Notes under the pieces: model-generated
Told to the model about the DNA's origin: nothing
The model's database searches: none
What the model saw: only the letters and a program-made list of their open reading frames with translations
Origin: Cryphonectria parasitica EP155
Taxonomy: Eukaryota; Ascomycota; Sordariomycetes; Diaporthales; Cryphonectriaceae
Assembly: GCF_011745365.1 (NCBI RefSeq)
Contig: NW_024468917.1
Coordinates: 558,001-622,000 of the forward strand
Direction of reading: 5' to 3'
Length of the DNA: 64,000 bases
Made by a program: the position numbers and the translations under genes
Shown here: piece after piece, positions 1-11,527 of the stretch
Position numbering within the stretch: position 1 is the stretch's first letter
Layout of the letters: each line of letters begins with the position of its first letter

Positions 1-1410
1 TCCGGGTTCTCATGCCAGTCATCAATGCTGACCCACATCTGTAATATGTCGTCAGTCGCTGTTCTTTTGCTTTTTGGGATATCTCATCGTCAGGAACACC
101 AAGAGGACAGGGCAACTTACCTTTCTAAACGTACTCAGACCAGCCAGAATACTGCCGCCGATCCAGGTAGAGTACTTCCTCTCCGGCGGTGCAAAGATCT
201 TTATCCGCATATCCTTGACAGCGAGCCTCTGAACCTCGGTCAAGAGGCGGTCACCGAAGCCCTTGGTGAGCGTGCTGCCACCAGACAACACAATGTTCGA
301 GTATAGTGCTTTCCGCAGGTCCAGGTCCGTCCTGTTGATAGCATCCACCACAATCTGATGCACGCCTGGGTACTCAAGGCCAATAATCTCGGGGTCGAAC
401 AGGATCTCTGGTGCCCTGAAGCGCTCTGCTCCAATCTAGACCAGTACAACAGTCAGCATCTCATGCGCATCTCGTACAGCTTTGTGACCAGGACAACGAC
501 AGGGGGAAATAATAGGCAGACAGACCTTCAACTTGTTACCATCCGGCAGCGTGTAGTCCACCACCTTGCTCTGATCCAGCTTCACCTGCGCCCAGTCTTT
601 CTCCTCCTTCCGCGGGTCATGTGCCACATACGTGACAGCCTCCTTGATGTGCCGCACGACCTCCTTCTCGGCGCTCGTGTGGAACACGTACCCGCTCTTG
701 CGCAGCAGCGTCTGCAGATACTCCGTAATGTCCCTGCCCGCGACGTCGATCCGCTGGATACTGTTCGTAATGGCAAACCCCTCGTACACCGGCACCGCAT
801 GCGACACGCCATCGCCCGCGTCCAGCACGATGCCCGTTGTCCGGCCGGAGGCGTAGAGGGACAGAACGGCCTGTATGGATGTGTAGAGAGCGGGGACGTT
901 GAAGGTCTCGAAGAGAATCTGGGCTGCCGTGTCGCGGTTGCTGCGAGGATTGAGGGGCGGTTCGGTCAGGAGGACGGGGTGCTGCATACATAACACAGAT
1001 AAGATTAGCTCTGGAGCGGCCCAAGGTACAGATAATAGATGGTAACACTATCTATAACAAAGGCAGGACAGGAAGAGGGGGGGGGGGGGAGGCCGTCATA
1101 CCTCTTCGCTCAACGTCTTCAGACCCTCGTCGTAGACGTAGCCCCAGATCTTCTCCATATCGTCCCAGTCCGTCACGATACCGTGCTCCAGCGGGTACCG
1201 GATCTTGAGCAGGCCACGCAGCTCCGTAGCGGCTCTCTGCCCGATAAAGACCTCACCCTCCAACGCGCCGGCCAGCACCCGCAGGTGCTTGGGCCGCCCC
1301 ACAAACGAGGGGAAGTAGCATTTCGGCAGGTCGTCGCCCGCAAACCCGGCGCGGATTGTACCAGAACCGTTGTCGAGCACTATCGGCGCGTTGTGCAGTG
1401 AATCCGCCAT
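1..1410 (-). CDS. arp1: Actin-related protein 1 (centractin), dynactin filament subunit; 3' end cut by window
   Basis: Exons on the minus strand are 1410-1102, 981-526, 435-121 and 38-1, with introns 1101-982, 525-436 and 120-39 (all GT-AG, phase 0). The protein opens [18 protein letters not shown], the actin phosphate-1 loop, and carries actin-fold motifs [17 protein letters not shown] (phosphate-2 loop) and [17 protein letters not shown] near the C-terminus. The last readable residues, [12 protein letters not shown], match the Arp1 tail MWVS-DEWHEDP rather than conventional actin, so only about seven residues lie outside the window. Known role of the family: Arp1 polymerises into the short filament of dynactin, the dynein cofactor needed for retrograde transport and nuclear positioning in hyphae (Neurospora ro-4). 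Start chosen because it sits just before the conserved actin N-terminus. Confidence 0.96.
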
Positions 1411-2707
1411 TGTGTGGGCGTGTTCTCGATGTCCCTCCTCTGGCCCGAACTAATCCGCTTTGTGAGCAATGCAGCTCAACGGATCGCCGCTTGTCTTCTG
1501 TCCTCTTCGCTCGTGCAACGTTCTGGCAGTTCAATCAAGTACAGGAAGACCCCCTTTGCACCGCAACAGGGTTGCCCGTTTCGCGTCGTTCTTGATGCTG
1601 TTTATTTTATTCGCTCTTAACGTTGGCAGCTTCTGATCATGACGAAATGCAGCTGTATCGAGGACGAAAAGGACAGGATCAGAAGAATGTAGTGCCCACG
1701 ATTGGGGCGGTGCCGTCGTGGCAGTGATGATGTCGTGGATGAATGGCTTGAGTTGACTTATGTACTATGTATGTATGTACGATCGCGGGACGTCGTCGTG
1801 GCTAGCGACGCGACTAAGGACGGGAAAGCTCACCCAAGCAAACAAATCGACAGGGGGTGTCCTATCACCGCGACATGCAGGGGATAGCAGGGTTAGGGCT
1901 TTAGGACCCCTAACCCTATCTCTGTATAACCTTTGGAGGCTTTTGGAGACCTTCATTTGGAAGCCTTGCACATATGGAGAATAAGCAACACAGCAGTATG
2001 AGAGGCCTGACATAGTTCCAGTAAACACATGAAGATACTGAGAATTTCAGGCGCTTGGAACTGAAATGACGTATACCTCCACTTTTCAACCAAAAGTGAG
2101 CGACGGAGAAGGCCCTGCAGCCTTTATATTTGTCCTTGCCGTTCTGGTTCAATTGTTAGTCTAGATCCCGAATCAAAGCAACAATCGACTTATTCAAGAC
2201 ATTTGGTTGGCTGCTTTCTGATGTGACAGATATTTGCGCATGTGCTGCTGAAGACAATCATTTTCAGGTGGTAAATCACTTTAAAGAAAACTTACCTTGC
2301 ATAATCACATGCATTTCCGCGGATGTCGCAGAATAAGGCTGAACCGTGAGGGAACGAGGCTGAAGGATTGGCACGAGGTCATCATAAACAAAAACCGAAG
2401 AGAAATCTTGTTGAACATAGTAAATTATTCTTGTGTGGAAGAGCTTTCCAACTGATCTTCTGGTATCTTAAACCCAATCAAAGCTCCTCCCAGTATCCCA
2501 AAAACGCCGACCTAATGCAGGATGCGCTGCAGCCAGACGCAATGATGAAGTGTATGCCGCTCCGTCTACTTGAAGTATTCCACAAATGCTCCGCCCGCAT
2601 ACTCTTATGATCCAATGCCGCTGCTTGTCGCTCATCCTTGTTATATATGGTTGAACGCAATCTCGTCTTTTTTTTTCTTTTTTTTTTTTCGTTTTTTTTG
2701 GATCCGT
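1411..2707. other. Intergenic spacer upstream of arp1
   Basis: No supportable gene. It holds the arp1 upstream region, a telomere-like inverted repeat near 1885-1920, and a T-rich run with few interruptions at about 2668-2699 just beyond the stop codon of the next minus-strand gene. Short open frames here have no recognisable motif. Confidence 0.6.
1885..1920. repeat. Telomere-like GGGTTAGGG / CCCTAACCC inverted repeat
   Basis: GGGTTAGGG at 1890-1898 is followed after a short spacer by CCCCTAACCCTA at 1907-1918, so the two telomere-type units face each other and can form a hairpin, extended by outer gatag/ctatc. The 13-mer CAGGGTTAGGGCT at 1888-1900 recurs exactly at 45148-45160. Confidence 0.6.
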
Positions 2708-3050
2708 CTACATGCGTCCGTCGAGGCCAACCTTGGCGAGGTATGGCCAGCCCAGAATGAAACCGAAGCCAGGGAAGTAACTGCAGAAACATCATACCAT
2801 TAGCTTCATGTATCGCACCGAGTGGTGAAACAATAGAAGGCAGTGCTTACATCATGGCCTGACCGGCAGAGCGCTTGACCAGCTTGCTCCAGTCTGCCTT
2901 CTGGGGGGTTCCGGCATTGGGCAGCCTCTGGAAGGGATGCGGCTCAAAAGAGCGGGCCACATTGCGCATTGTTCGCATGACAGAGAATTGCCTGTTCTGT
3001 CCGGCGGTGCGAGTAGCACGGATGGCAGCGCGGGCGATGATTGGAGACAT
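2708..3050 (-). CDS. Conserved-looking 90-aa mitochondrial-type membrane protein
   Basis: Two exons, 3050-2851 and 2780-2708; the intron 2850-2781 has GTAAGC donor and CTGCAG acceptor and joins codon AT|T. The product is 90 aa. The N-terminus (MSPIIARAAIRATRTAGQNR) is rich in R, A, S and T and lacks acids, a typical mitochondrial presequence. The C-terminus has one hydrophobic stretch around residues 66-82 (FPGFGFILGWPYLA) and ends VGLDGRM. Size, presequence and single membrane span resemble small inner-membrane subunits of respiratory complexes or ATP synthase, but I cannot assign it to a named subunit. A start 12 codons upstream (3086) is possible; the internal ATG has the better context (ACAACAATGT) and directly begins the presequence. 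The frame was preserved across the intron, which supports a real gene. Confidence 0.8.
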
Positions 3051-6000
3051 TGTTGTTGTGTGTTGATTGTGCGACTTTGGAACCACAAGTGGTGTGTATA
3101 TGATGCGAAGAGTGGAGTTGGAGTGTGTCGGAACTTTAGCGACGCAAGTACGACCTCAGAATGATGAGATGTGGTCTTGGGATAATAGGTTCGATGTGGG
3201 TATAAGGTAGTGTTCTTTGTAGGTCGCGAGATGATTGGACCAAGTTGTTGTTGCTGTTGTCTCAGGTATAAGGCTGATTTGATTGATGCTGATGATGATG
3301 ATGGAACACAAGAAAGGTGGCACGACTTCAACAACAAGAGCGCGGCTCTTAATATAGACTACAAATGAGACATGCACTCACCCGAGACAGCCTTACCTTC
3401 CCGATCCCTCGGGTCCTTCCCCAGAAACTTTTTCCTTCCATGACCAGATGGCCGCCGAAGAGTTATCGTGGTCGCTGCTCGCGAGGAAGGCCGAGTCGAG
3501 CCAGAAATGGGCATCATGCCATAAAGTTGAGATCATGAGCAGATGGCCCGGCCCAGAAAAAGGGTCTGCGGTCGCTGCGGCCCTGCGGCGCCTGTCAGCG
3601 AACCCTGCGCGGGGGGGCGCAGGAATCGAGTGGGCAGATCTGGCGTCTAGAATCGAGCGATGCTCGTCCAAGTTGGCCTGCTTCTCCCCCCGTAAGCGCG
3701 CTTTGTGGGCTGATCGGATCCCGCCGAGTGGGCCTCCTGTGACTTTTTACTGTCTAGTACTAAATGTATGGTGAAATGCCGCCCCTCCAACGGGTCCCCC
3801 GCGTTCCTATTATTCCCGCGAGAATAGGGTTTTGCCGGGGAGAACTCTTTTTGCTTATGACCTAGAACTCCTGTATTAGGAAACTGACGCTCTGAGGATA
3901 GCTTAGATTGCTTCGAGTCTTATTACTGTGTATTCTAATGTGTTTGGACTTGCCCTGAGCAGAAGTGGTAAGTAGGAATGCCCAATTCAGCAGCTAAATG
4001 TGCTGACATCTGCACTAAACGGGTCAAGGGTTTTTTGGTTTTTTTTTTTTCATATGTGTTAACATGTGTTAAAATTCACTTGCAAAGGGTCAAACTCAAA
4101 TTATTTCCTGTCTCAGTCCCGTAAATCCGTTATATGCCTTATGCATCGTGAAATCATGAGTCAAGTCTGTTTAGTATCTCAACACATATGTGATGTCGTT
4201 CCAGCCCTTGTAACTGGCATCCTACATGTATGGTTTATTAACATATATCCCCTTATTAGAACTGAGAACGCCACGGTCTATCTATGGCCACACAAGCAAG
4301 CAACTCATCCTCTAATTTCATCTTGTCAGTCCTACAGGCCCGACACTTGTCAAACCTGAGATGTTGATCTCCTATAGTCTCTACCGTAGGATGTCATAAA
4401 TCTGGCAAAGGTCTCCACCCTCTGCTCGCAGCTTGCTGTACAAAGCACTAAAGGATCTCGCTATTACTACGTATGCATATAATTCTCCATATCGAACTAA
4501 TCCCTGTCTCACTGTAGGTCTAGTCTGTATTACCACAGTGACTAGGATTCTGCTGCATAATCACATGTTCACCAGGGCATAACCCCTACGTCAGGATCGA
4601 TGACAGCCTCGTCCATGCAGACAAGAACGCCCTGAGGCACATGTTGAGAGTTTAAACAATGTCAGAAATCCACATCTTGTAGTATAACAGTTCTTAAGTA
4701 TTCACAAGCCGAGATGCTATGCATAGCGCAGAGGCTAGGAGCCTAAGAGTGACAGTTCCGCGCCGCGGTGTATCATGGATGTTGATGAGGTCACACTTAT
4801 ACCGGTCTCGAAGGGACAGACAGCGGCGCTCCCGGTCCGGAAATTGCCGGAGACACACGTGAGTAAAAATAACTGAGTACTTGGAGAACCTTTTGAACAA
4901 AAGTTCGTGCTTGTGATGGAGAAAAAAAGCCTGTGGTGACGGTGAGCAGGAACCTGCACTGGCGGCCACGCCGATCAGCCCCAAACCATATCTAATTGAG
5001 TTGTCTCGCAGCAGATGGCGACAGGACCTCTAAGCTGCTTTGTCCGGCGGGCCTTCCAGCCATGGCTCAAAAGACTTCGTTGTGCTGTCCTCATCCCGGG
5101 CGTGGACTGGCCGCCTGGATTACACACATCCAGACGGCAGATGATGTTTTGCAGTTATTGTGGTGACTCTGAGAACAGAGAGCCCCACTGACTGCGGCGG
5201 TGTGTGCAGACAGGCTGGGGAAAGCAGTGAAAAACAGCTGCCCCGTAGACGACGAAGTACTTGGCGAAGCCTGGCCCTGTCCCATATGCCGTGTGCAGTC
5301 GTCCGGGACCACATAATGCAGCGTCTTCTACAACGGTGCATACAATACCATATGCTAGGCTGCGTGGTAACAAATCAACGCCCACATGCAACAGCCAGAC
5401 AAGAAAAGACAAACTTGCGGAAGGCCGCTTCTAACCCACTAGAAATAGGAGAACCCGAGCAATATTACTCTTCACGGAACCGTCACCGCTATTCCGCCCA
5501 CGAAGGGCAGCGTGGCTCGAGAGAGGGGACCCGCGGGGGTACGATGGTAATGAGATTGGTGGATCGCAGGTACGTAAAGATATCTACAACGACGATTGAT
5601 TACCCGTCGTCCCTGCGAGATAACTATAGAAGTCGACTATTATTTGTCATGTCTAATGGAAGAGCTGTCAAAGGGAACTCGAAACCCACCAGAAGAGGAC
5701 GGACGAAGTGGCAGTTGGGGTGGCAGCTTGACGTTGAACAATTTGCCCTAGATGACAAATAAGCACTTCGGATGGGGCTTTCCTGGGTTCATCGAAATGA
5801 GAATACGACATGGAAACATTCGTCACGACGAGAAAACTTAAATAAGTGACATGCCGTGCTGTCATCCTATCCTGTAAACTCAAGCTGATTTTCGGAGGAC
5901 ACAGGGTTTGTGCTGGCGCGAATCAGGATATTACTATATGTAGCACGACAATACAATAGGCGCTGTTTTCCCGTACGTATTATCGCGGCGCAAAACCGGA

Positions 6001-6602
6001 CTTTGATTAACTCTCTGCAATACATTCTACCCTCAGCCTTCTACATGTGCGAGGCCAACTTGTATATGTATTAAGATTCACGGACCCTCTATCCCCAGTT
6101 GACTGGGGGGTGGCCAATCGCTCTTGAAGCCGTGACTGAATCTGCCTCGAGGGCAACGTTGAGTTTTGAGAGGTCTATCCGACGCCCTCTTGAGCCTTGT
6201 TCTCTTTGCTCTCTCCGACAGGAGCAGCTCATCCTCTTCGGCATCCCAGCTGCTTCCAACCAGGAGCCGTTTTGATCATGATGAATTCTCTTGACGTGTC
6301 GTGTGACACCATTTGTATCTCTTCTGATCTTCAGTATGCAGCTGCAGCGCGGACTGCCTCAGACCGACGGCTCTAGGAGCCTGAATTTCGGTTTGCCACA
6401 TCCTCAATCTGCTGTTAAGACCGAGATAAGTTTTGGGTATATGGCAACTCCTCGACCAACTTGTAGCCTATGTTGCTTCTACTCCGATGGACCCATCATC
6501 ATGATTATCATGATGAAGTGACCTGCAGTCTGTGTGAACGAACTCAAGTGCTGCTGCTGCTGCTGCTGCTGTATGAATATGAACCACGGACTGGTATCAC
6601 CC
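3051..6602. other. 3.5-kb gene-poor spacer
   Basis: Between the small mitochondrial-type gene and the 3' end of the acyltransferase gene. Open frames here (for example 5160-5762 plus, 200 codons) show no family motif, no low-complexity bias typical of real genes and no coherent splicing. It contains a moderately AT-rich patch around 3900-4700 and a (CTG)7 run at 6551-6571. Confidence 0.55.
6551..6571. repeat. (CTG)7 microsatellite
   Basis: Seven perfect CTG units about 30 bp beyond the stop codon of the minus-strand acyltransferase gene, so probably in its 3' UTR (read as CAG on that strand). Confidence 0.7.
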
Positions 6603-8207
6603 TCATGCGACTCCCTGAGGACCAGATGCCCTGCCATTCTCTACAGCTCTCGGCGATGGGTGCTGATCGTCCTGCTGTATGGACTTCCAGAACCATTGGG
6701 CAAACCGCACCGACGGCTCGTCGACCGTTCTGGTCACAAAGTCTGACAGCCACAGGGTGATGGGCAGCAGGAGAATGTTAGGCAACAAGAAGGCCGGCTC
6801 CAGCCCCAGCGGGCCCGCAATAGGCAGCGGGACCTTGTTGGCCCAGCCAGCCATGAGGGCGCGCGTCTCCTCGTGGGGGGCCACGAAGCCGACAGCATGG
6901 TAGACGCGGTCGCCCAGGACGACAAGCACAGGCCCGTGGACGAGGTACAGGGCGAAGGAGATGCGGCCGAGGTACTGGCAGAAGCGGCCCTCGAAGAAGC
7001 GGCGCAGGGGAAGGAGGCGCGGGGTGGCGGCAACGATGCAGTTGGCGGCGATGGCGAGAAAGAACCATTTGGGGTCGAAGACGGCCTGGGGTTTGAGGTA
7101 CGAAAGCCAGTACCAGCCAGGGTTGGCGCGCAGATCGTCCATCTCGCGGGTGTGGGCGGGGACACCGCCCAAGTAGACGGCGATGAGGAGCAGCAACGAA
7201 TAGATTTTTTTCTTATGGGGCTCGAGGCGGCGCAGGAAGGAAGGAAAGCCGCTGTCGGGCTCGGGCCGGCGGGCGAGCAAATCGAGGTCGCACTGCAGCA
7301 TGCCGGACATGAAGACGGCGGCGTACCAGGCGTCGCACACGTACATGAAGTAGAAGATGAGGCCAACCTCGCAGAGCAGGCGGGCCTTCGTGGTGGCGCG
7401 AGCGAGGGTCAAGGCGGTGACGTAGGTGATGACGGAGCCGCGCATCTCCAGCGGGATGGACCAGAGGTGGCCGTTGTACGAGGGCCACATGGGCCCCTCC
7501 TTGAAGAGAAAGCTGAAGTTCTTGAACTCGACGTACCAGTTCCAGACCTCGGCGACGTACGTCTCCTTGGCCTCGAGCTGCGAGTTGCGTATGCCAAACA
7601 GGTGCCAGGACGTAATGTAGACAAAGGTGGTGACGATGAGCGGAATGTACAGCCGGAACCAGCGGCGGAAGAGGGACGACGCGACGACATCGCCGACGCG
7701 GGTGGGTTGGCGGTCCTGAATGAACTGGATGGCCTTGAGGATGAGGACGTAGCCGGAGATGACATAGAAGATGGCCACGGCGAGGTGACCGCCCGTGAAG
7801 AAGATGCGAAAGCCGTAAAAGGTGGCCAGGTGATAGTGACCATTCCAGCCCCAGGCATTCTCCAAGATCTCCTGGTTCCTGCCGGGCACAAAGGTATGCG
7901 ACCACAGCACGTGGTGCTGCCAGTAGACCATAAAGGCGGCGAACCCACGCAGGCCGTCCAGGTAGGCCGTAGGTCGCAGGGGCTTGGAGCTGGCGGCCTT
8001 GTTCTCATCAGACGACGAGGAGGCGCGCCTGGGGGCGATGAGGTTTCTCAACCCGCGCAGAAGAGCTGAGGGCGTCACCATCGTGACGACGGGTCGGCCC
8101 GAGAAGAATATGCGGTCGAGGTGTAGCCCAGTGGATGTGGCCGCATCCTGTGCGCCCTGCAGAAGTCCGCCTTGGTGTGACGAGATGCTCTGGGCCCACG
8201 AGGACAT
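6603..8207 (-). CDS. Acyltransferase 3 family membrane protein
   Basis: Single exon of 534 aa. After a ~75-residue polar N-terminus, the acyltransferase-3 domain starts RPTAYLDGLRGFAAFMVYWQHH (residues ~79-99); the DGLRG motif and the histidine pair at 98-99 match the family's signature active-site region. About ten hydrophobic segments follow, including GGHLAVAIFYVISGYVL, the second family hallmark (FFTGGHLAV..FYVISGY), and a C-terminal ISFALYLVHGPVLVV helix. The family moves acyl groups across or at membranes onto sugars, lipids or secondary metabolites; the substrate here cannot be inferred. Length and full set of motifs suggest an intact enzyme. It is transcribed away from the GT32 gene at 11528, sharing a 3.3-kb upstream region. 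Confidence 0.92.
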   Translation of the reverse strand: MSSWAQSISSHQGGLLQGAQDAATSTGLHLDRIFFSGRPVVTMVTPSALLRGLRNLIAPRRASSSSDENKAASSKPLRPTAYLDGLRGFAAFMVYWQHHVLWSHTFVPGRNQEILENAWGWNGHYHLATFYGFRIFFTGGHLAVAIFYVISGYVLILKAIQFIQDRQPTRVGDVVASSLFRRWFRLYIPLIVTTFVYITSWHLFGIRNSQLEAKETYVAEVWNWYVEFKNFSFLFKEGPMWPSYNGHLWSIPLEMRGSVITYVTALTLARATTKARLLCEVGLIFYFMYVCDAWYAAVFMSGMLQCDLDLLARRPEPDSGFPSFLRRLEPHKKKIYSLLLLIAVYLGGVPAHTREMDDLRANPGWYWLSYLKPQAVFDPKWFFLAIAANCIVAATPRLLPLRRFFEGRFCQYLGRISFALYLVHGPVLVVLGDRVYHAVGFVAPHEETRALMAGWANKVPLPIAGPLGLEPAFLLPNILLLPITLWLSDFVTRTVDEPSVRFAQWFWKSIQQDDQHPSPRAVENGRASGPQGVA

Positions 8208-10990
8208 TGTTCAAGGGGCGATAAAGGAGAAGAGAGAGGGAAAAGAAAAGCTAAAAGAAAAAGCTAATCAATCTTGAGACATGGCAATAGCGATATAGCC
8301 TCAGGTCAACAATCTTTGTCTCGCTTGTGACGCCTCGTGGCAATAGTGGCAACGGTTTGAAGTGGAGGAAGGAGAGGAAGGGAGATTGCGCAAACTGGGG
8401 AAGGCGCCAAAAAAAAAAATCGAAATCGCGGAGAAGAGTCCAGGATCCCCTACCAAGAAAAGAAAGAAAAAAAGAAATGAGAGGTTGACCGAGGTGAATG
8501 AAGAAGGAAATGGTGTAACAGCAATAGTGAGGGTTGTAATTGCTGTTGTGCATGAATCGAGAGGCCAATGCTTCCCACCACCGAAACACACTCACGCACA
8601 AAAGAGGCAATACGAAGAGAGAGGGGAGACAAAGACTGAAAAGGGGGTAAAATTGGGTGGCTGATCTGGTATAGCGCACCTCCCCAGAGGAGAAAATGGA
8701 GCCGACTTGGCAAGAAAGTTTAGCGCTACCCTGCACTAGGAACCAAAAAGGGCCCAGAGCCACCACAGTGCCCAACTGACAGCAAGGTGGCAGTGCACAG
8801 GCCGCGGTAGCAGCTGAAGAGCAGCAGAGAGGGGAACAAGAAGAAAGATTTGATCAATGCGAGCGACACCACGTTGGCCCAATTGCGAGGATCAGGCTGG
8901 CAAATCAACTCATTAGTAGCGCGCCCCCAGGTTTGGTATTGGATCTGCAACTGGGGGCCAACTAGACGGGGATGAGAGCATGGACACGGCACCACTAGAC
9001 TCGCAGGATCTAGCAAGCAAGGTGCAGGGCAGCGTGGCAGGCCACTAATGCTCCGGATTGTGTACTATGTATGTAATGTAATGTACGATGGTACGAGGAA
9101 GGGGGCTCGAGGGTCCAGGGTCTTGACGGTACTAAGAGGGGATTATGGGTGGGTAGGCGTGCCGTACTATGGTAGTCGTCCCCCCCCTGCCTCTCATCCG
9201 CACTGACACTGTACAGTTCATGCTATGGTAGTGTAGTGGTGGACACACACACACACTGTCCGGGGATAGCTGATTCGGCTGCAAGCCCTTAAGGTTTGGC
9301 CTGGCTTCCTTGTTTAGGCATGGAGCAGCGACGTATGTGCGTGCATACGTACTACGGTACTACGTAGGAAGTACTCTGGTACTACACAGTACACTATGAC
9401 CTTGGTGGCAAACGACGTAAGCCTCAGCGGAAAATCACGATGAAAAAGAGAAGATAAATTGAAAAACAAAATAGACAAGAAGAAGAAGAAAGAAAAAAAC
9501 ACACACGCACAGAGGAAAGAGACAAATTAGAAAAAACATAGGGACGAGGGGAGAGACAACAATGGAAGAGGGGGGGGGGGGCCGTCGGGTTCCCACGCGC
9601 CCGGGAAACAACTCCGGAACAAAACCACAAGAAGAGCAAGTCAGAAACATCCTGGCGGAGATAATCTGCATTCCTCATCGCACACACGTCCAACCTTCCG
9701 CTCTACCTGGAAGGTGAACAATGCGTATTTGTATGGGCAACAGTCGTGCAAAACTGGAAAATTCCAAACCAAAACGAATCTCCACAACACACAAACAAGG
9801 TGAAGCACTTAGCCTCGTTGACATTCCCGTCTTCCCCTTCGCCTCCCTTCCGTCTGAACATGTTCTCCCCCCTTTTCGAGTGTCAGGTCGTAGCCGCTAA
9901 GTCATGGCGCCGGCTGTAGTAGCCAAGCAATCCATCTTATACTAGGGCCCCGCCCCCGCCCCTGGCGTAAGACGTTTAACGTAGCTTGGGACAAGTGTCG
10001 TGTGAGAGAAGAGGCGAATTGTGGGAGAGAGCGCTTTTGCGAAGCTACTCGGTCACTTCGCTTGTCACATGGGAAGGATCAACATCAGCCAAAAACAACC
10101 AGGCAGACCAGGTCAATTTCTCTTGGAATGCCCTGCCACATGCGATTGGGGCATCGGATCTCACCCTCCTCCACCCCTTCCCCCCTTTGGTGTTGGGGCC
10201 TGTATCGACTATGCTTTGGCGATACTACACTCCCAAATTTCACTCCGCGCGTGTCGATCTGGCTGGCCTGCTATACCTGTGGGTGGGTTGTACAGCGCAC
10301 AACGGCCCCCAGTCCAGTGTTGCCCAGGGCCACTATACGGGCTAGACAGGCTGCAGCAGTTGGGGGCAGACAAGGTCTACTATGTACCCTAAATACAGCA
10401 TGTAGTAGGACGGACTGTACTAAGGTACGAGCGGTATGGACGGAGCAGAACGCGGGACGCATACGGAAATAGGCCAGATAACCCGGATGGGGTCAATGGC
10501 CCCCCGTGACCGGCGACCGTCGTTCGTTCTTGGATTTTTTGAAGCTTACGTTTTTGATTCATCGCATGTTTGACAAGGCTAAGGCTATATCCAATGTTCC
10601 TACTTGTCACAGTAGTACTATGGTACATAGCAAAGTCATGTATCCAGAGATTTACTGATTGACACTGGGAAAAGTGTTTCGTGAGAAGCTGGAGCCCACA
10701 CGCACATAGTTTGGCACCAGACAAACCAATACATTCCCCTACCCATATCCATCATCTCCACCCCAGATTTTGCTTCCACGCCCCCTCCCAAGAGTCCACT
10801 TTTGAGATCTGGTGGCTTGAACAGAGTCGGGGCTTGTCACCACGGTAATTACTACGTAGTGCCGCCCCTCTTTCGACCCCGTTCTATCGCCGCCTTGTCT
10901 CTTGACTCTCTCCCCCCCCCCTCTTCCTGGTTCCTGCAGCAAGCAAAAAGTCCCCTTTCCCGCCCATCACTCACACATGCACAGCCCATG

Positions 10991-11030
10991 TACAGTACAG
11001 TTACAGTACAGTACAGTACAGTACAGTACA
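10991..11030. repeat. (TACAG)n pentanucleotide repeat
   Basis: Eight units of TACAG/GTACA type in tandem with one extra T after the second unit, about 500 bp upstream of the GT32 start codon. Confidence 0.7.
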
Positions 11031-11488
11031 ATTATTATTTTCCTCCCACCCTCCCAACTTTCTTCCTTGCTCCCCCTTCCCCTCCCAAAGAAAAAGAGTT
11101 GTCTTGTCTTGTACCCATCCAACTTAATTGATTTTGCTCTCCACGTCACCTTTTCTTTTCTCGTATCTGTGGTCGTTGTTCTTCCTGTTTTCTGTTTTCG
11201 TCTCTTCCAAGCTTTTGGGGCAGCCTCGGGTTACTCAGGGTGGATGGCATTCGCTTATACTCTCGACATCAACTGAATCCTTGCTATTATTTTTGGTTGT
11301 TGTTGTGTGTATAGTTTTCCTCCCTCGTCGTCTTCCTCCTTCCCAAATCGTTTTCATCCTACCTTTGGCCAACGCCAATTGGCGTCGACCGCCCCGTGGG
11401 GCCCCAACGGCAGAGAGAGAAAGAGAGAGAGAGAAGAGAGAAAGCAGACATCCACGTTCAGAATCGAACAGAAAACACGAGGCACGCG

Positions 11489-11508
11489 ACACACACACAC
11501 ACACACAC
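11489..11508. repeat. (AC)10 microsatellite in 5' leader
   Basis: Ten AC units end 20 bp before the GT32 ATG, preceded by a GA-rich tract at about 11411-11450. Both probably lie in the 5' UTR. The open frame through them extends the ORF upstream, but gives repetitive RERE/THTH sequence and is unlikely to be coding. Confidence 0.65.
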
Positions 11509-11527
11509 AGACCTAGAGCTTACTACG

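Larger units (their letters stand above)
8208..11527. other. Divergent intergenic region between acyltransferase and GT32 genes
   Basis: Holds both promoters. Features seen: purine-rich tract 8360-8480, many TACGTA / GTACTA palindromic words between 9050 and 9400, a G10 run near 9571-9582, the pentamer repeat at 10991-11030, pyrimidine-rich leader 11040-11390, then GA- and CA-rich repeats directly before the GT32 start. No supportable gene. Confidence 0.55.

Noticed and set aside
5160..5762. 200-codon plus-strand open frame
   Set aside because: No recognisable motif, no conserved-looking core, mixed composition, and flanked by non-coding DNA; not reported as a gene.
6873..8069. 398-codon open frame on the plus strand
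   Set aside because: Exact antisense of the acyltransferase gene; composition (G, D, E, V rich) is typical of a reverse shadow of a GC-biased coding region.
8251..8775. 174-codon minus-strand frame upstream of the acyltransferase
   Set aside because: F/S/L-rich translation of a pyrimidine-rich leader; low complexity, no motif.
11396..11527. Upstream in-frame ATG extending the GT32 protein by 44 residues
   Set aside because: The extension translates GA- and CA-repeats into RERERE and THTHTH and would hide the signal anchor; better explained as 5' leader.
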